NCBI GenBank assembly: GCA_900321665.1
Contig: ONWY01000065.1
Span: 1-7,034 of the forward strand
Direction of reading: 5' to 3'
Source: an uncultured Eubacteriales bacterium
GTDB taxonomy: Bacteria; Bacillota; Clostridia; Oscillospirales; Acutalibacteraceae
Length of the DNA: 7,034 nucleotides
Shown here: one piece after another, positions 1 through 6,101 of the stretch
Layout of the letters: every line of letters starts with the position of its first letter
Numbering within the stretch: position 1 is the first letter of the stretch
The notes under the pieces: model-generated
The model's input: the letters and a program-made list of their open reading frames with translations, nothing else
Database searches by the model: none
Told to the model about the DNA's origin: nothing
Translations under genes and position numbers: made by a program

Positions 1-18
1 AAGCGGTTTGTACATAAT

Positions 19-57
19 AAAAGCCCATTGAGAGCAAGCTGCTTTCAATGGGCTTTT
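19..57 (-). terminator. Rho-independent terminator, probably bidirectional
   Basis: A near-perfect inverted repeat pairs bases 19-31 with 45-57 (13 bp). The stem can extend inward with 32-35 against 41-44, including one G-T pair, giving about 17 bp around a 5-nt loop. Read on the minus strand the stem is followed by TTTTATTAT, and it lies just past the stop codon of the NERD gene at 61, so it ends the phosphatase-NERD operon. The plus strand also ends in TTTT, so a gene entering from the left could use it too. Confidence 0.9.
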
Positions 58-60
58 GGG

Positions 61-819
61 TTATATCTCATCTAACAATCGCACGATACTTTGTACTTTC
101 GCTGCGGACAGCTGTGCATTGCCGGCATAGATATACTCCAATAACGCCGATGTTTGGCGGTAAGAGAACACAGGAATTTTGCCTTCTTCACCGCTTAGCG
201 CAAGCGCGCTTTCCGGATTGGCAAAGTAAACCGCACCCTGCACATAAGTATCGATTTTATTCTCGCGCAGAAACTTTGCCAAGCGCCAAATATGGGTGCC
301 GACCTGCTTTGTCGGGTTATACAGGTTTTTGGGGTGTTCAATCCCATACCGGTCGATTTTATCCTGCAACCACTCATAATCCGCATAATCGCCGCGTATC
401 GTTCCCTTTACATTTTTGATTTCGATAATAAATACACCGCTCTTCCCGATAACAATGGCATCAATTTCGCTGGTGCCGCCGGCATAGTGGAGAGTAAGAT
501 TTTGAACAAGTGTGTAATCTTCGGGCAGGTAGTGCTCTAAAATATCGCCTGTTTTTTGTTCGCCGAAATCACCATAGTACTTTGCGGCGGTTTTTTGGTT
601 TGTGTTTGCCGGCGCGGATGTCGATATAAAAAAGGCAATTGCAGCGGCAAACAGAGCGCCGATGCCGACAGCGATGGCGGCAGGTGCGCGCGTGGCGGCA
701 AATGCCGCGGCGCAGATAGCTGCCAGCGCAATAAAGAGAGCGGCAGCGCGCTTGCCGCCGTTGCGTTTTTGTGCGGGAGCGCTGCTTTGATTTTTGTTTT
801 TTTGAATACGATTTGCCAT
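61..819 (-). CDS. Membrane-anchored NERD-domain (nuclease-related) protein
   Basis: 252 residues. A basic N-terminus (1-23) is followed by two Ala-rich hydrophobic segments (about 24-42 and 47-65), then a NERD domain from about 80 to 200 that probably faces the cytoplasm. NERD hallmarks are visible: GDFGEQ near 83-88, TSEID (116-120), the strand GVFIIEIKN (128-136) and NPTKQV (168-173). Together E118, D120, E133 and K135 resemble a PD-(D/E)xK-type acid/lysine set, so nuclease activity is plausible, but NERD proteins are poorly characterised and the substrate is unknown. The gene starts 39 bp after the phosphatase stop with no promoter or terminator between, so it is probably the second gene of that operon. 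The ribosome binding site is weak (AAAGAG about 10 nt upstream), which suggests low translation. Family assignment is strong; the role is inferred. Confidence 0.85.
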   Translation of the reverse strand: MANRIQKNKNQSSAPAQKRNGGKRAAALFIALAAICAAAFAATRAPAAIAVGIGALFAAAIAFFISTSAPANTNQKTAAKYYGDFGEQKTGDILEHYLPEDYTLVQNLTLHYAGGTSEIDAIVIGKSGVFIIEIKNVKGTIRGDYADYEWLQDKIDRYGIEHPKNLYNPTKQVGTHIWRLAKFLRENKIDTYVQGAVYFANPESALALSGEEGKIPVFSYRQTSALLEYIYAGNAQLSAAKVQSIVRLLDEI

Positions 820-858
820 ATAGAGGATGCTCTTTCGTACTTTTTGCGGTTTATAATT

Positions 859-2208
859 TTACCGATATTTGAAGCAGAGCATTGTCATATCATCAAACTG
901 AGTATTGCCGTTGACAAAAGTATCGACCGATTGCTTTACTTCTTGTATTACCTGCGCCGCGCTCATCTCCGCCGCGTTATCAAAGCAGGTGAGCAAGCGT
1001 TCTTCGCCGTATAGCTCTTTTGCGGCATTATCCGCTTCTGTTACACCGTCCGTGTACAGATAGAGCATATCTCCCTTTTGAAGGGTGAGGGTATGCTCTT
1101 TATAGGGAACACCCTCCATACCGGCAAGCACCAAACCGCTCTTTTCGGTTAAGTAAGCGGCATGCGCGTTTTTGACTATCACAGGGGGATTGTGCCCGGC
1201 GCTGATAAAGTTCATCTCGCCGCTTGTTAAGTCAAGCACACCGACCCACAGGGTGATAAACATATCCGCCTCATTTCCGGCGCACAGCGCATTATTTGCC
1301 GTTGCAATTGCCTCCGAAAGCTTCGGAATATCGCGAATGCAATTTTGCAGGGTAATTTTGGAGTTTGCCATAAACAGCGCTGCGGGAACACCCTTTCCCG
1401 ACACATCGCCGATAACAAAGGCGAGCTTATCTTTACCGACAAAAAAGACATCGTAAAAATCGCCGCCGACCTCTTTCGCCGCTTCCATAAAAGCGCTGAT
1501 ATCCACTTCACTGCGCCCGGGGTAATCCGCCGTGATTTTGGGCAGGAGCGAGTGTTGAATGACATTGGCAACCTCTAATTCCGATTTTAAGCGATTGCGC
1601 TCTAAATTGAGGTTATGCTGCTTTTCGCTGTGGTTGATAATGCTTGTCATCAGCACAAAGCCGAGCGCATTAATGGCAATAAAGGGCAGCGCAATTTGCT
1701 TGACAATGTCAAATGCCGTATCAAAGGGCTTTACCATCAGCAGTACCACGCCCAGGTGGAAGGCTTCCATTGCCACGCTGATGAGCAGCGCCCAAAGCGG
1801 CTTAAACAGCAGCTCGCGCTTTAGCATCGAGATAAGACCGCAAATCAGACCGATGCAGCAGGTGGCAACCACACAGGCATATGCGGTAATGCCGCCGAGC
1901 AGCAGGCGGTGCAGCCCCGCCATCAGCCCGGCAATCAAGCCGCCAATCGGACCGGCGATACAGCCCGCAAGCATCGGCCCCATATCGCGCACGGAAATCA
2001 CCGCGCCGTTGAGCTCGAAGCCCGAAACATTGCCGTAAATGCCGAAAATGCCGCCGATGGCGCCTGCCAGCAGAATGTATTTCCAGCGGCTCTTTGTCTT
2101 ATCAGACCACTTAGTAACTATTTCCCGATTGCCGATAAAGGCAGCAATCAACAGGATGATAGCGAGTGTGCCGACCATTTTTGAAAACATTTCATTCATA
2201 TTTTCCAT
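859..2208 (-). CDS. Membrane PP2C-type serine phosphatase with LytS-like 5TM sensor (RsbU/SpoIIE family)
   Basis: 449 residues. The N-terminal part (about 10-190) is a multi-helix membrane region. It contains the LytS/YhcK-type 5TM receptor signature around 72-106: VRDMGPMLAG, then GPIGGLIAGLMAGLHR and LLGG. A linker helix (about 192-222, ending IQHSLLP) leads to a SpoIIE/RsbU-type PP2C domain. Metal-binding motifs are intact: EVGGDFYD (246-253), GDVSGKG (267-273), GHNPP (338-342), YTDGVTEA (385-392) and FDDMT (438-442). Such phosphatases dephosphorylate serine/threonine on anti-sigma antagonist (STAS) proteins in response to a signal; the signal here is unknown. No kinase, STAS protein or sigma factor lies nearby, so the partner must be encoded elsewhere. 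AAAGGGG about 9 nt before the ATG supports this start, and a good promoter lies just upstream. It heads the operon with the NERD gene. Confidence 0.93.
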   Translation of the reverse strand: MENMNEMFSKMVGTLAIILLIAAFIGNREIVTKWSDKTKSRWKYILLAGAIGGIFGIYGNVSGFELNGAVISVRDMGPMLAGCIAGPIGGLIAGLMAGLHRLLLGGITAYACVVATCCIGLICGLISMLKRELLFKPLWALLISVAMEAFHLGVVLLMVKPFDTAFDIVKQIALPFIAINALGFVLMTSIINHSEKQHNLNLERNRLKSELEVANVIQHSLLPKITADYPGRSEVDISAFMEAAKEVGGDFYDVFFVGKDKLAFVIGDVSGKGVPAALFMANSKITLQNCIRDIPKLSEAIATANNALCAGNEADMFITLWVGVLDLTSGEMNFISAGHNPPVIVKNAHAAYLTEKSGLVLAGMEGVPYKEHTLTLQKGDMLYLYTDGVTEADNAAKELYGEERLLTCFDNAAEMSAAQVIQEVKQSVDTFVNGNTQFDDMTMLCFKYR

Positions 2209-2252
2209 AAAAATAAAAGCCCCTTTATCGCATTACATCATTTGAGGATATG

Positions 2253-2281
2253 ATTATACCACAAAGCGCAAAAAATGTCAT
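2253..2281 (-). promoter_or_regulatory. Sigma-A-type promoter for the phosphatase-NERD operon
   Basis: On the minus strand, ATGACA (2281-2276) and a perfect TATAAT (2258-2253) are separated by 17 bp. TGG directly before the -10 makes it an extended -10. It lies about 45 bp before the phosphatase start codon, with AAAGGGG as ribosome binding site between. Confidence 0.8.
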
Positions 2282-2316
2282 TATTTATTTGCAGTAGGCG
2301 GATATTGCGCTCTCCC

Positions 2317-2345
2317 TTGCGAAGTTCCTCACGCTGTGCTAAAAT
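2317..2345 (+). promoter_or_regulatory. Extended -10 promoter for the PheA-like lipoprotein gene
   Basis: TTGCGA (2317-2322), a 17-bp spacer and TAAAAT (2340-2345), with TGC just before the -10. It points away from the divergent phosphatase promoter and the two sets of boxes do not overlap. Transcription would start about 15 bp before the gene's ATG, leaving a very short leader that still contains AGGAGGT. Confidence 0.7.
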
Positions 2346-2365
2346 AAGGAAAAAGGAGGTACGAT

Positions 2366-3280
2366 ATGAAAAAGACAATTTCTGTTTTGTTGGCGGTGCT
2401 GCTCATCGCTTCGCTTGTCGGCTGCTCCAATCAAAAAGCGGCAGAGGAAGTGGCGGTTGAAATTCGCTATGATGCGGCAAAGGTCAGCTATTTAGGACCG
2501 GAGGGCACCTATACCCAAGAGGCTTGCGAAACCTTTTTCGGGGGAAAGGGTAGCTACCTGCCCTATGAAACGGTCAGCGATGCGGTGCAGGCGCTGATTG
2601 ACGGCGAGAGCAATTATGCCGTTATCCCGCAGGAAAATACCATTGGCGGTGCTGTCACCGATTACATTGACACTCTTCTTGCGAGCGAAAAGGCAGCGGT
2701 GGTCGGCGAGGTGGAGCTGCCCATCAGCCAAAATCTGCTGGTGCTGCCCGGTACGGCGCTCGGCGATATCAAAACCGTGTATTCCCACAAGCAGGGCATT
2801 GCCCAAGGTAAAGAGTGGCTTGAAAAGAATTTACCCGGCGCACAGGTGGTGGAGGCCGCCTCTACCGCAGAGGGTGCAAAAAAAGTGGCAGAGGGCAAGG
2901 ACACCTCCTGCGCGGCGATTGCCTCTGCGGGCTGTGCAAAGGTTTACGGGCTTGAAATCCTCGCTGCCGGCATTCAAAATAACGATCATAACAAAACGCG
3001 CTTTTATGTGCTCTCGACAGAAGCGCCTGCCACAGCCCCTGCCGACCGCCTTGCTTTTACCGCAAGCGGCTCCGCAAAGGCGCTGCCGAAGCTGACCGCT
3101 GCCATGGAGAAGGCGGGCATTACCCTTGTGGCGCTGCACGACAGACCGCAGAAAACCGAGCTTGGCAATTATACTTATGTAGTGGAGTGCAGCGGTTGCA
3201 CTTATGCGGCTTATCAAGAGCTTGTGCAGAATAACCCCGATTTCACCTACCGCTATCTCGGTAGCTTTGCGGTGAAATAA
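2366..3280 (+). CDS. Lipoprotein with prephenate dehydratase (PheA-like) and ACT-like domains
   Basis: 304 residues. The N-terminus is a lipoprotein signal peptide: MKK, a hydrophobic core (5-17) and lipobox LVGC, predicting lipidation at Cys20 and anchoring outside the membrane. From about 39 it matches cytoplasmic prephenate dehydratases: YLGPEGTYTQEA (42-53), IPQENTIGG (87-95), SHKQGIAQ (140-147) and KTRF (210-213), which cover the Glu-Asn, Ser/Gln and Thr-Arg-Phe positions used in catalysis. A C-terminal ACT-like region (about 227-300) has HDRPQKTELGNY (258-269), resembling the ESRP phenylalanine-binding motif. The classic enzyme turns prephenate into phenylpyruvate in phenylalanine synthesis. 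An exported copy could be an outside enzyme or an aromatic-ligand sensor; this is inference. The start is firm: AGGAGGT lies 5 nt before the ATG. It has its own promoter and no aroma-pathway neighbours. Confidence 0.88.
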   Translation: MKKTISVLLAVLLIASLVGCSNQKAAEEVAVEIRYDAAKVSYLGPEGTYTQEACETFFGGKGSYLPYETVSDAVQALIDGESNYAVIPQENTIGGAVTDYIDTLLASEKAAVVGEVELPISQNLLVLPGTALGDIKTVYSHKQGIAQGKEWLEKNLPGAQVVEAASTAEGAKKVAEGKDTSCAAIASAGCAKVYGLEILAAGIQNNDHNKTRFYVLSTEAPATAPADRLAFTASGSAKALPKLTAAMEKAGITLVALHDRPQKTELGNYTYVVECSGCTYAAYQELVQNNPDFTYRYLGSFAVK

Positions 3281-3293
3281 GCAGTGATAAAAT

Positions 3294-3322
3294 TTGACAA
3301 ATTTTTAAATTGTTGTTATGAT
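3294..3322 (+). promoter_or_regulatory. Near-consensus promoter for the DUF308 gene
   Basis: Perfect TTGACA (3294-3299), 17-bp spacer, TATGAT (3317-3322), with TGT before the -10. The -35 box sits inside a 15-bp inverted repeat, AAATTT-GAC-AAATTT (3290-3304), which could be an operator or simply chance in AT-rich DNA. It starts 14 bp after the lipoprotein stop, so the membrane-protein gene is probably transcribed on its own. Confidence 0.82.
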
Positions 3323-3352
3323 AAGTAAATCAAAAAAAGAAGGAGTAAAAAA

Positions 3353-4042
3353 ATGAAGAATTTATTAAAAGGCATTAGTACATGCGTGATTATCATATCC
3401 GTGCTGTCGCTGGTGCTCGGTATTGTGTTTGTCGCATACCCCGGCGGTTCACTGGTTGCACTTGATATTATCCTCGGCGTTTACTTGGTTATCCAAGGTA
3501 TCGTGATGGTTGTTTTAGGCATCAGAGCGCTGATTAAGCACGCTCCGTTTGAGGGTATTCTGCCCGGTATTCTGAGCTTGATTCTCGGTATTTTGTTTTT
3601 GGAAAACCTCGGCACTTGGGCGGCAATTCTCGGCATCGCTTTAGGTATTTGGCTGATTGTTCACTGCATCAGCGGTATCAGGCTTGCGCTGAACATGCGC
3701 GGCACCGGCGCACCGTGGGTATTGCTCGTGATTTTGAATGTACTCGGTATTTGTGCCGGCGCATTCGTTGTTTTGGCACCGATTGATTTCTCCGCAGTAT
3801 ACATGTGGGTACTCGGCATTGCGCTCATTGTGGAGGCAATCATTAATATCATCAATATGATTGTTGTCAAAAAGTTTGCCAAAGAAGCGGGAGATGAGCT
3901 TGATGCAGAGCTTGAAAATGTCGTAAAAGAGGCGGTAAAGCAGCAAGAAGCAGCACAGCAGGCTCCGGCAGCGCAAGTGGAAGCACCTGCCGAGGAAACA
4001 ACTGAAGCAGCTGCACCGGTTGAAGATACAACAGATGAATAA
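3353..4042 (+). CDS. DUF308/HdeD-like integral membrane protein
   Basis: 229 residues. Six hydrophobic segments are visible at about 9-29, 33-57, 66-83, 87-110, 120-142 and 148-172, arranged as three similar helical pairs with repeated LG(I/V) motifs. This is the pattern of the DUF308 family, which includes the acid-stress protein HdeD of enteric bacteria. The molecular role of most members is unknown. The tail (173-229) is hydrophilic, rich in Glu, Ala, Gln and Pro and strongly acidic at the end; it is probably disordered and cytoplasmic. GAAGGAG about 8 nt before the ATG supports the start. The gene has its own promoter and a strong terminator, so it is a single-gene unit. Family call is good; function is unassigned. 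Confidence 0.85.
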   Translation: MKNLLKGISTCVIIISVLSLVLGIVFVAYPGGSLVALDIILGVYLVIQGIVMVVLGIRALIKHAPFEGILPGILSLILGILFLENLGTWAAILGIALGIWLIVHCISGIRLALNMRGTGAPWVLLVILNVLGICAGAFVVLAPIDFSAVYMWVLGIALIVEAIINIINMIVVKKFAKEAGDELDAELENVVKEAVKQQEAAQQAPAAQVEAPAEETTEAAAPVEDTTDE

Positions 4043-4059
4043 TTAAAAAAGCAAAAGGC

Positions 4060-4090
4060 AAGACAGAGGGAATTTCTCTCTGTCTTTTTT
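4060..4090 (+). terminator. Rho-independent terminator after the DUF308 gene
   Basis: AAGACAGAG (4060-4068) pairs with CTCTGTCTT (4078-4086). The stem extends inward by a G-T and a G-C pair, leaving a 5-nt loop, and runs into a T-tract (4085-4090). It lies 17 bp after the stop codon. Confidence 0.92.
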
Positions 4091-4255
4091 AGTGCAGTGT
4101 TTTCTCACCTTTTTATGGCGAAATCTTTTTTATTCGGGGTGCTTGCTGTTTTGCCGTGATGCTTTCCCCGGACTCAAAATCGAAAAAAACTGCAAGGTGT
4201 TGAAGCTCCTTCCTCAAATGGTGCGGCGAGAGGCATTTTGATTAAATAATAGCCG
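4091..4255. other. Intergenic stretch at the composition boundary
   Basis: No gene is supported here. This spacer separates the GC-richer left block from the AT-rich right block. An imperfect long-loop inverted repeat (CGGGG near 4136-4140 with CCCCG near 4166-4170) is the only structure seen. No transposase, tRNA or clear direct repeat marks an integration site. Confidence 0.4.
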
Positions 4256-4284
4256 TTGTATCTCTGTGACTTTTGTGTTAAAAT
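4256..4284 (+). promoter_or_regulatory. Extended -10 promoter for the Mrr-like gene
   Basis: TTGTAT (4256-4261), 17-bp spacer, TAAAAT (4279-4284), with TGT before the -10. It gives a leader of about 50 nt containing AAAGGTG just before the ATG at 4341. Confidence 0.7.
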
Positions 4285-4340
4285 GAAACAATAAAGGAAA
4301 ATACGTTCACTTACTGTAACATTTTAATAAAGGTGATATT

Positions 4341-5330
4341 ATGGCTAATGATGAATTAAAAATCTGGGGTATACATACAAAAGATGACAATCTGTTTTTG
4401 AAGGATAATACTATAGCAATCGGATGGCACGAAATAGGTGACCTAAAAAGAATTGATGCTAACAGAGAAGCCTTCAAAGAAAAATACAGAGATACTTATC
4501 CTGACGCTAAAAAAGGCAGTGTTGCCAACGGTGCAGGAATGTTATTCCGCTTCTGTAATGAGGTTCAGATTGGGGATTATATTGTCTTCCCTTCAAAAAT
4601 CAATCGTGAAGTAAACATAGGAATAGTAGAAGGTGACTATGTATATGACCCCGGACAGATTGAATATGTTCAAACGCGTAAGGTTAAATGGTTAAAGCAT
4701 TTGCCTCGTACAGTATTCTCTCAAGGAGCGCTTTATGAAATAGGGTCAGCAATGTCCTTTTTTACAGTAAAGAATTATGCAGATGAATTTCTTGTAGCTC
4801 TTGACAAAGATTTCAAGAAGAACTTTTCACCCGATGCCGAAGATGATAGCATCGGAGCAACAGCTGAAGATATTGAAGAAATTACAAGAGACTATATTCT
4901 AAAGGAATTAAGCCGGCAATTAAAAGGCTATGATTTAGAAAACTTCGTCGCAGACCTTCTTAGTGCAATGGGATATCGTACCACCGTTTCTCCTCATGGC
5001 GGAGACAGAGGCATTGATATAACCGCTTATAAAGATGAACTGCCTCCCCGTATTTTGGTGCAAGTAAAGAGCCAGGACGGCGATGTTAAGGAAACAACAA
5101 TTCAGTCTTTGAAAGGCGCTATGAGGGAAGGCGATTACGGTCTGTTTGTAACGCTGTCCAATTACACAAAGAACGCACAGAAATATCTAAATAATACGCC
5201 GATTATTCGCGGCATCAATGGTACAGAACTGGTTGAACTGGTTTTAAAATACTATGAAGATTTGAGTGAAAAATACAGAAAAATGATTCCGCTCAAAATG
5301 GTTTATATTCCTGTTTCTGAAGAGGATTAA
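4341..5330 (+). CDS. Mrr-like restriction endonuclease with N-terminal PUA/EVE-like domain
   Basis: 329 residues. The C-terminal half (about 185-305) is an Mrr-type PD-(D/E)xK nuclease: helix LENFVADLLSAMGY (199-212) with E200, then GGDRGIDITAY (220-230) with D226, and ILVQVKSQ (238-245) with Q241 and K243. This is the D-QxK pattern of type IV enzymes and of some other restriction subunits. The N-terminal half (about 6-155) begins IWGIHTKDDN, has FRFCNEVQIGDYIVFPS (69-85) and NIGIVEGDY (92-100), and looks like a PUA/EVE-fold module, a class that can read modified bases. The likely role is cutting foreign DNA that carries modified bases; this is inferred from architecture. No methyltransferase or specificity subunit is adjacent, which fits a stand-alone type IV enzyme. 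AAAGGTG 6 nt before the ATG sets the start. Codon use is AT-rich, unlike the genes to its left. Confidence 0.86.
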   Translation: MANDELKIWGIHTKDDNLFLKDNTIAIGWHEIGDLKRIDANREAFKEKYRDTYPDAKKGSVANGAGMLFRFCNEVQIGDYIVFPSKINREVNIGIVEGDYVYDPGQIEYVQTRKVKWLKHLPRTVFSQGALYEIGSAMSFFTVKNYADEFLVALDKDFKKNFSPDAEDDSIGATAEDIEEITRDYILKELSRQLKGYDLENFVADLLSAMGYRTTVSPHGGDRGIDITAYKDELPPRILVQVKSQDGDVKETTIQSLKGAMREGDYGLFVTLSNYTKNAQKYLNNTPIIRGINGTELVELVLKYYEDLSEKYRKMIPLKMVYIPVSEED

Positions 5331-5390
5331 ACAAGAGCAAAAATAGTGTTAAAAAATGTGTTTCTTAAATGGTTAGTGAGAGATTTTGAT

Positions 5391-5402
5391 TGATTTAAAT
5401 CA
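5391..5402. repeat. 12-bp perfect palindrome
   Basis: TGATTTAAATCA is fully self-complementary. It lies 61 bp past the Mrr-like stop and about 110 bp before the antitoxin promoter. It could be a dimeric regulator site. As a hairpin it would be too weak to end transcription convincingly, although T-rich DNA follows. Confidence 0.3.
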
Positions 5403-5441
5403 TGTAGATTTTTCTTTTTGGTCGAAATGTCTGCAATAGCA

Positions 5442-5508
5442 AGCGTAATAACAAGCGTTACAGCCGTTTGTTAGTATTCCTTGTTGCTTGTCATTGCTTA
5501 GCGTAATA
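5442..5508 (+). repeat. Three AGCGTWA repeats upstream of the antitoxin promoter
   Basis: AGCGTAATA occurs at 5442-5450 and 5500-5508, and the related AGCGTTA at 5454-5460. The last copy ends 6 bp before the -35 box of the antitoxin promoter, so a regulatory role is possible. The repeats are short and the spacing is uneven (12 and 46 bp). Confidence 0.3.
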
Positions 5509-5514
5509 TAATTG

Positions 5515-5543
5515 TTGATTGTTACACAAAAATGGTTTATAAT
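5515..5543 (+). promoter_or_regulatory. Promoter for the antitoxin gene pair
   Basis: TTGATT (5515-5520), 17-bp spacer, perfect TATAAT (5538-5543). Transcription would start near 5550. This rules out the longer reading frame that opens at 5512, because that ATG lies upstream of the -35 box. Confidence 0.78.
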
Positions 5544-5574
5544 AATATCAGTTCAAAACAAAGGAAGTGAGTCT

Positions 5575-5754
5575 ATGTCTCCCGTTGAAACTAAAAGAAC
5601 AGCAGCGGTTAAGGTCGCTGAAACACTTAACAATATAGAGGGTGTTCCCGTAACGGCTTATGCGAAAGAGTTATCGGCAAAATGGGCAAAAGGCGAAATC
5701 ACGGGAGCACAGATGAAAGCTGCACTGCTTGCAAAACACGAGTATATAGAATGA
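5575..5754 (+). CDS. VbhA-like Fic antitoxin, 59 residues
   Basis: A small helical protein, residues 1-59. It has the shape of the VbhA family, whose members bind Fic AMP-transferase toxins and block ATP with an inhibitory helix: an N-terminal helix (7-21), the motif NIEG (20-23), then a second part with LSAKWAKGEITGAQMKAALL (33-52). The family motif is (S/T)xxxE(G/N). Here E22 and G23 are present, but the S/T position is Leu18, with Thr17 one place earlier, so the motif is imperfect. The start at 5575 is chosen because AAGGAAGTGA sits 4 nt before it and the promoter lies between this ATG and the upstream one at 5512. Its stop overlaps the ATG of a second antitoxin-like frame in ATGA (5751-5754). 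No Fic toxin follows. Family call is from motif memory. Confidence 0.7.
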   Translation: MSPVETKRTAAVKVAETLNNIEGVPVTAYAKELSAKWAKGEITGAQMKAALLAKHEYIE

Positions 5755-5903
5755 GCAATTTGACTAACGAACATGCATTTAATAATGCTGCCATCTCTTG
5801 AAACGGAAGGCTTTTTAATTCTGCCTGAATACGAGAAACTCTGCAAAAAGAAATCACGATGGATGAGTATATCTTTACTGTTAAAGTGATGATAGGAATA
5901 TAA
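5751..5903 (+). pseudogene. Frameshifted second Fic-antitoxin-like gene
   Basis: The frame from ATG 5751 reads MSNLTNEHAFNNAAIS and stops at TGA 5799. In the +1 frame from 5794 the sequence continues SLETEGFLILPEYEKLCKK, and back in the first frame EITMDEYIFTVKVMIGI runs to TAA at 5901. Joined, these make one antitoxin of about 51 residues: a helix NEHAFNNA, a perfect (S/T)xxxE(G/N) motif (SLETEG), and the EIT-containing C-terminal part that parallels EITGAQMKAAL of the preceding gene. One extra base near 5790-5798 and one missing base near 5848-5853 would explain the shifts. About four residues before EIT also seem lost relative to the neighbour. It overlaps the upstream gene by ATGA, the usual coupling of a two-gene unit, and a terminator follows. 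A sequencing error is possible, but two independent shifts make decay more likely. Confidence 0.65.
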
Positions 5904-5912
5904 TAATACAAG

Positions 5913-5937
5913 GCACGGAGAAAATCCGTGCTTTTTT
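5913..5937 (+). terminator. Rho-independent terminator after the antitoxin remnant
   Basis: GCACGGA (5913-5919) pairs with TCCGTGC (5925-5931) around a GAAAA loop, followed by six Ts (5932-5937). It lies 9 bp after the TAA of the pseudogene, so the antitoxin unit ends here without a toxin gene. Confidence 0.92.
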
Positions 5938-6019
5938 ACATAATCAAGAGGGAAGCCGAACAAAAAACAGCATAGACACTTGATTTTTGACACTGTTAGT
6001 CCATCGAATTAGACAGGAC

Positions 6020-6048
6020 TTGACAATTATGGGACTAAATGATATATT
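6020..6048 (+). promoter_or_regulatory. Near-consensus promoter in the gap before the RNase III gene
   Basis: Perfect TTGACA (6020-6025), 17-bp spacer, TATATT (6043-6048), with TGA before the -10. Another TTGACA lies at 5987-5992 but has only a poor -10 (TAGACA). The -35 is flanked by a short inverted repeat, AGTCC (5998-6002) and GGACT (6016-6020). Transcription from here gives a leader of about 220 nt before the RNase III gene, or a short RNA ending near 6219. Confidence 0.72.
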
Positions 6049-6101
6049 GAAAGTACAAAAGTGCATAAGAAGCGAAGCGACATTCTGTAAATCTGATACA
6101 T

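Noticed and set aside
556..1014. Plus-strand frame of 152 codons across the NERD/phosphatase junction
   Set aside because: It overlaps two well-supported genes on the other strand and its translation has no domain-like pattern.
4135..4170. CGGGG/CCCCG inverted repeat as a terminator or mobile-element end
   Set aside because: Only 5 bp with a loop of about 26 nt, no T-tract and no matching copy elsewhere in the window.
4160..4249. Open stretch of about 29 codons ending at TAA 4247-4249, possible gene remnant
   Set aside because: No start codon or ribosome binding site, a stop directly upstream, and no recognisable family.
5512..5574. Longer N-terminus for the antitoxin, starting at ATG 5512
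   Set aside because: The extra codons contain the -35 and -10 boxes of the gene's own promoter and have no ribosome binding site; AAGGAAGTGA before 5575 marks the real start.
5658..5993. Minus-strand frame of 111 codons over the antitoxin region
   Set aside because: It runs antisense to the antitoxin genes and across their terminator, is rich in Cys, Phe and Ser, and lacks a ribosome binding site; a shadow frame.
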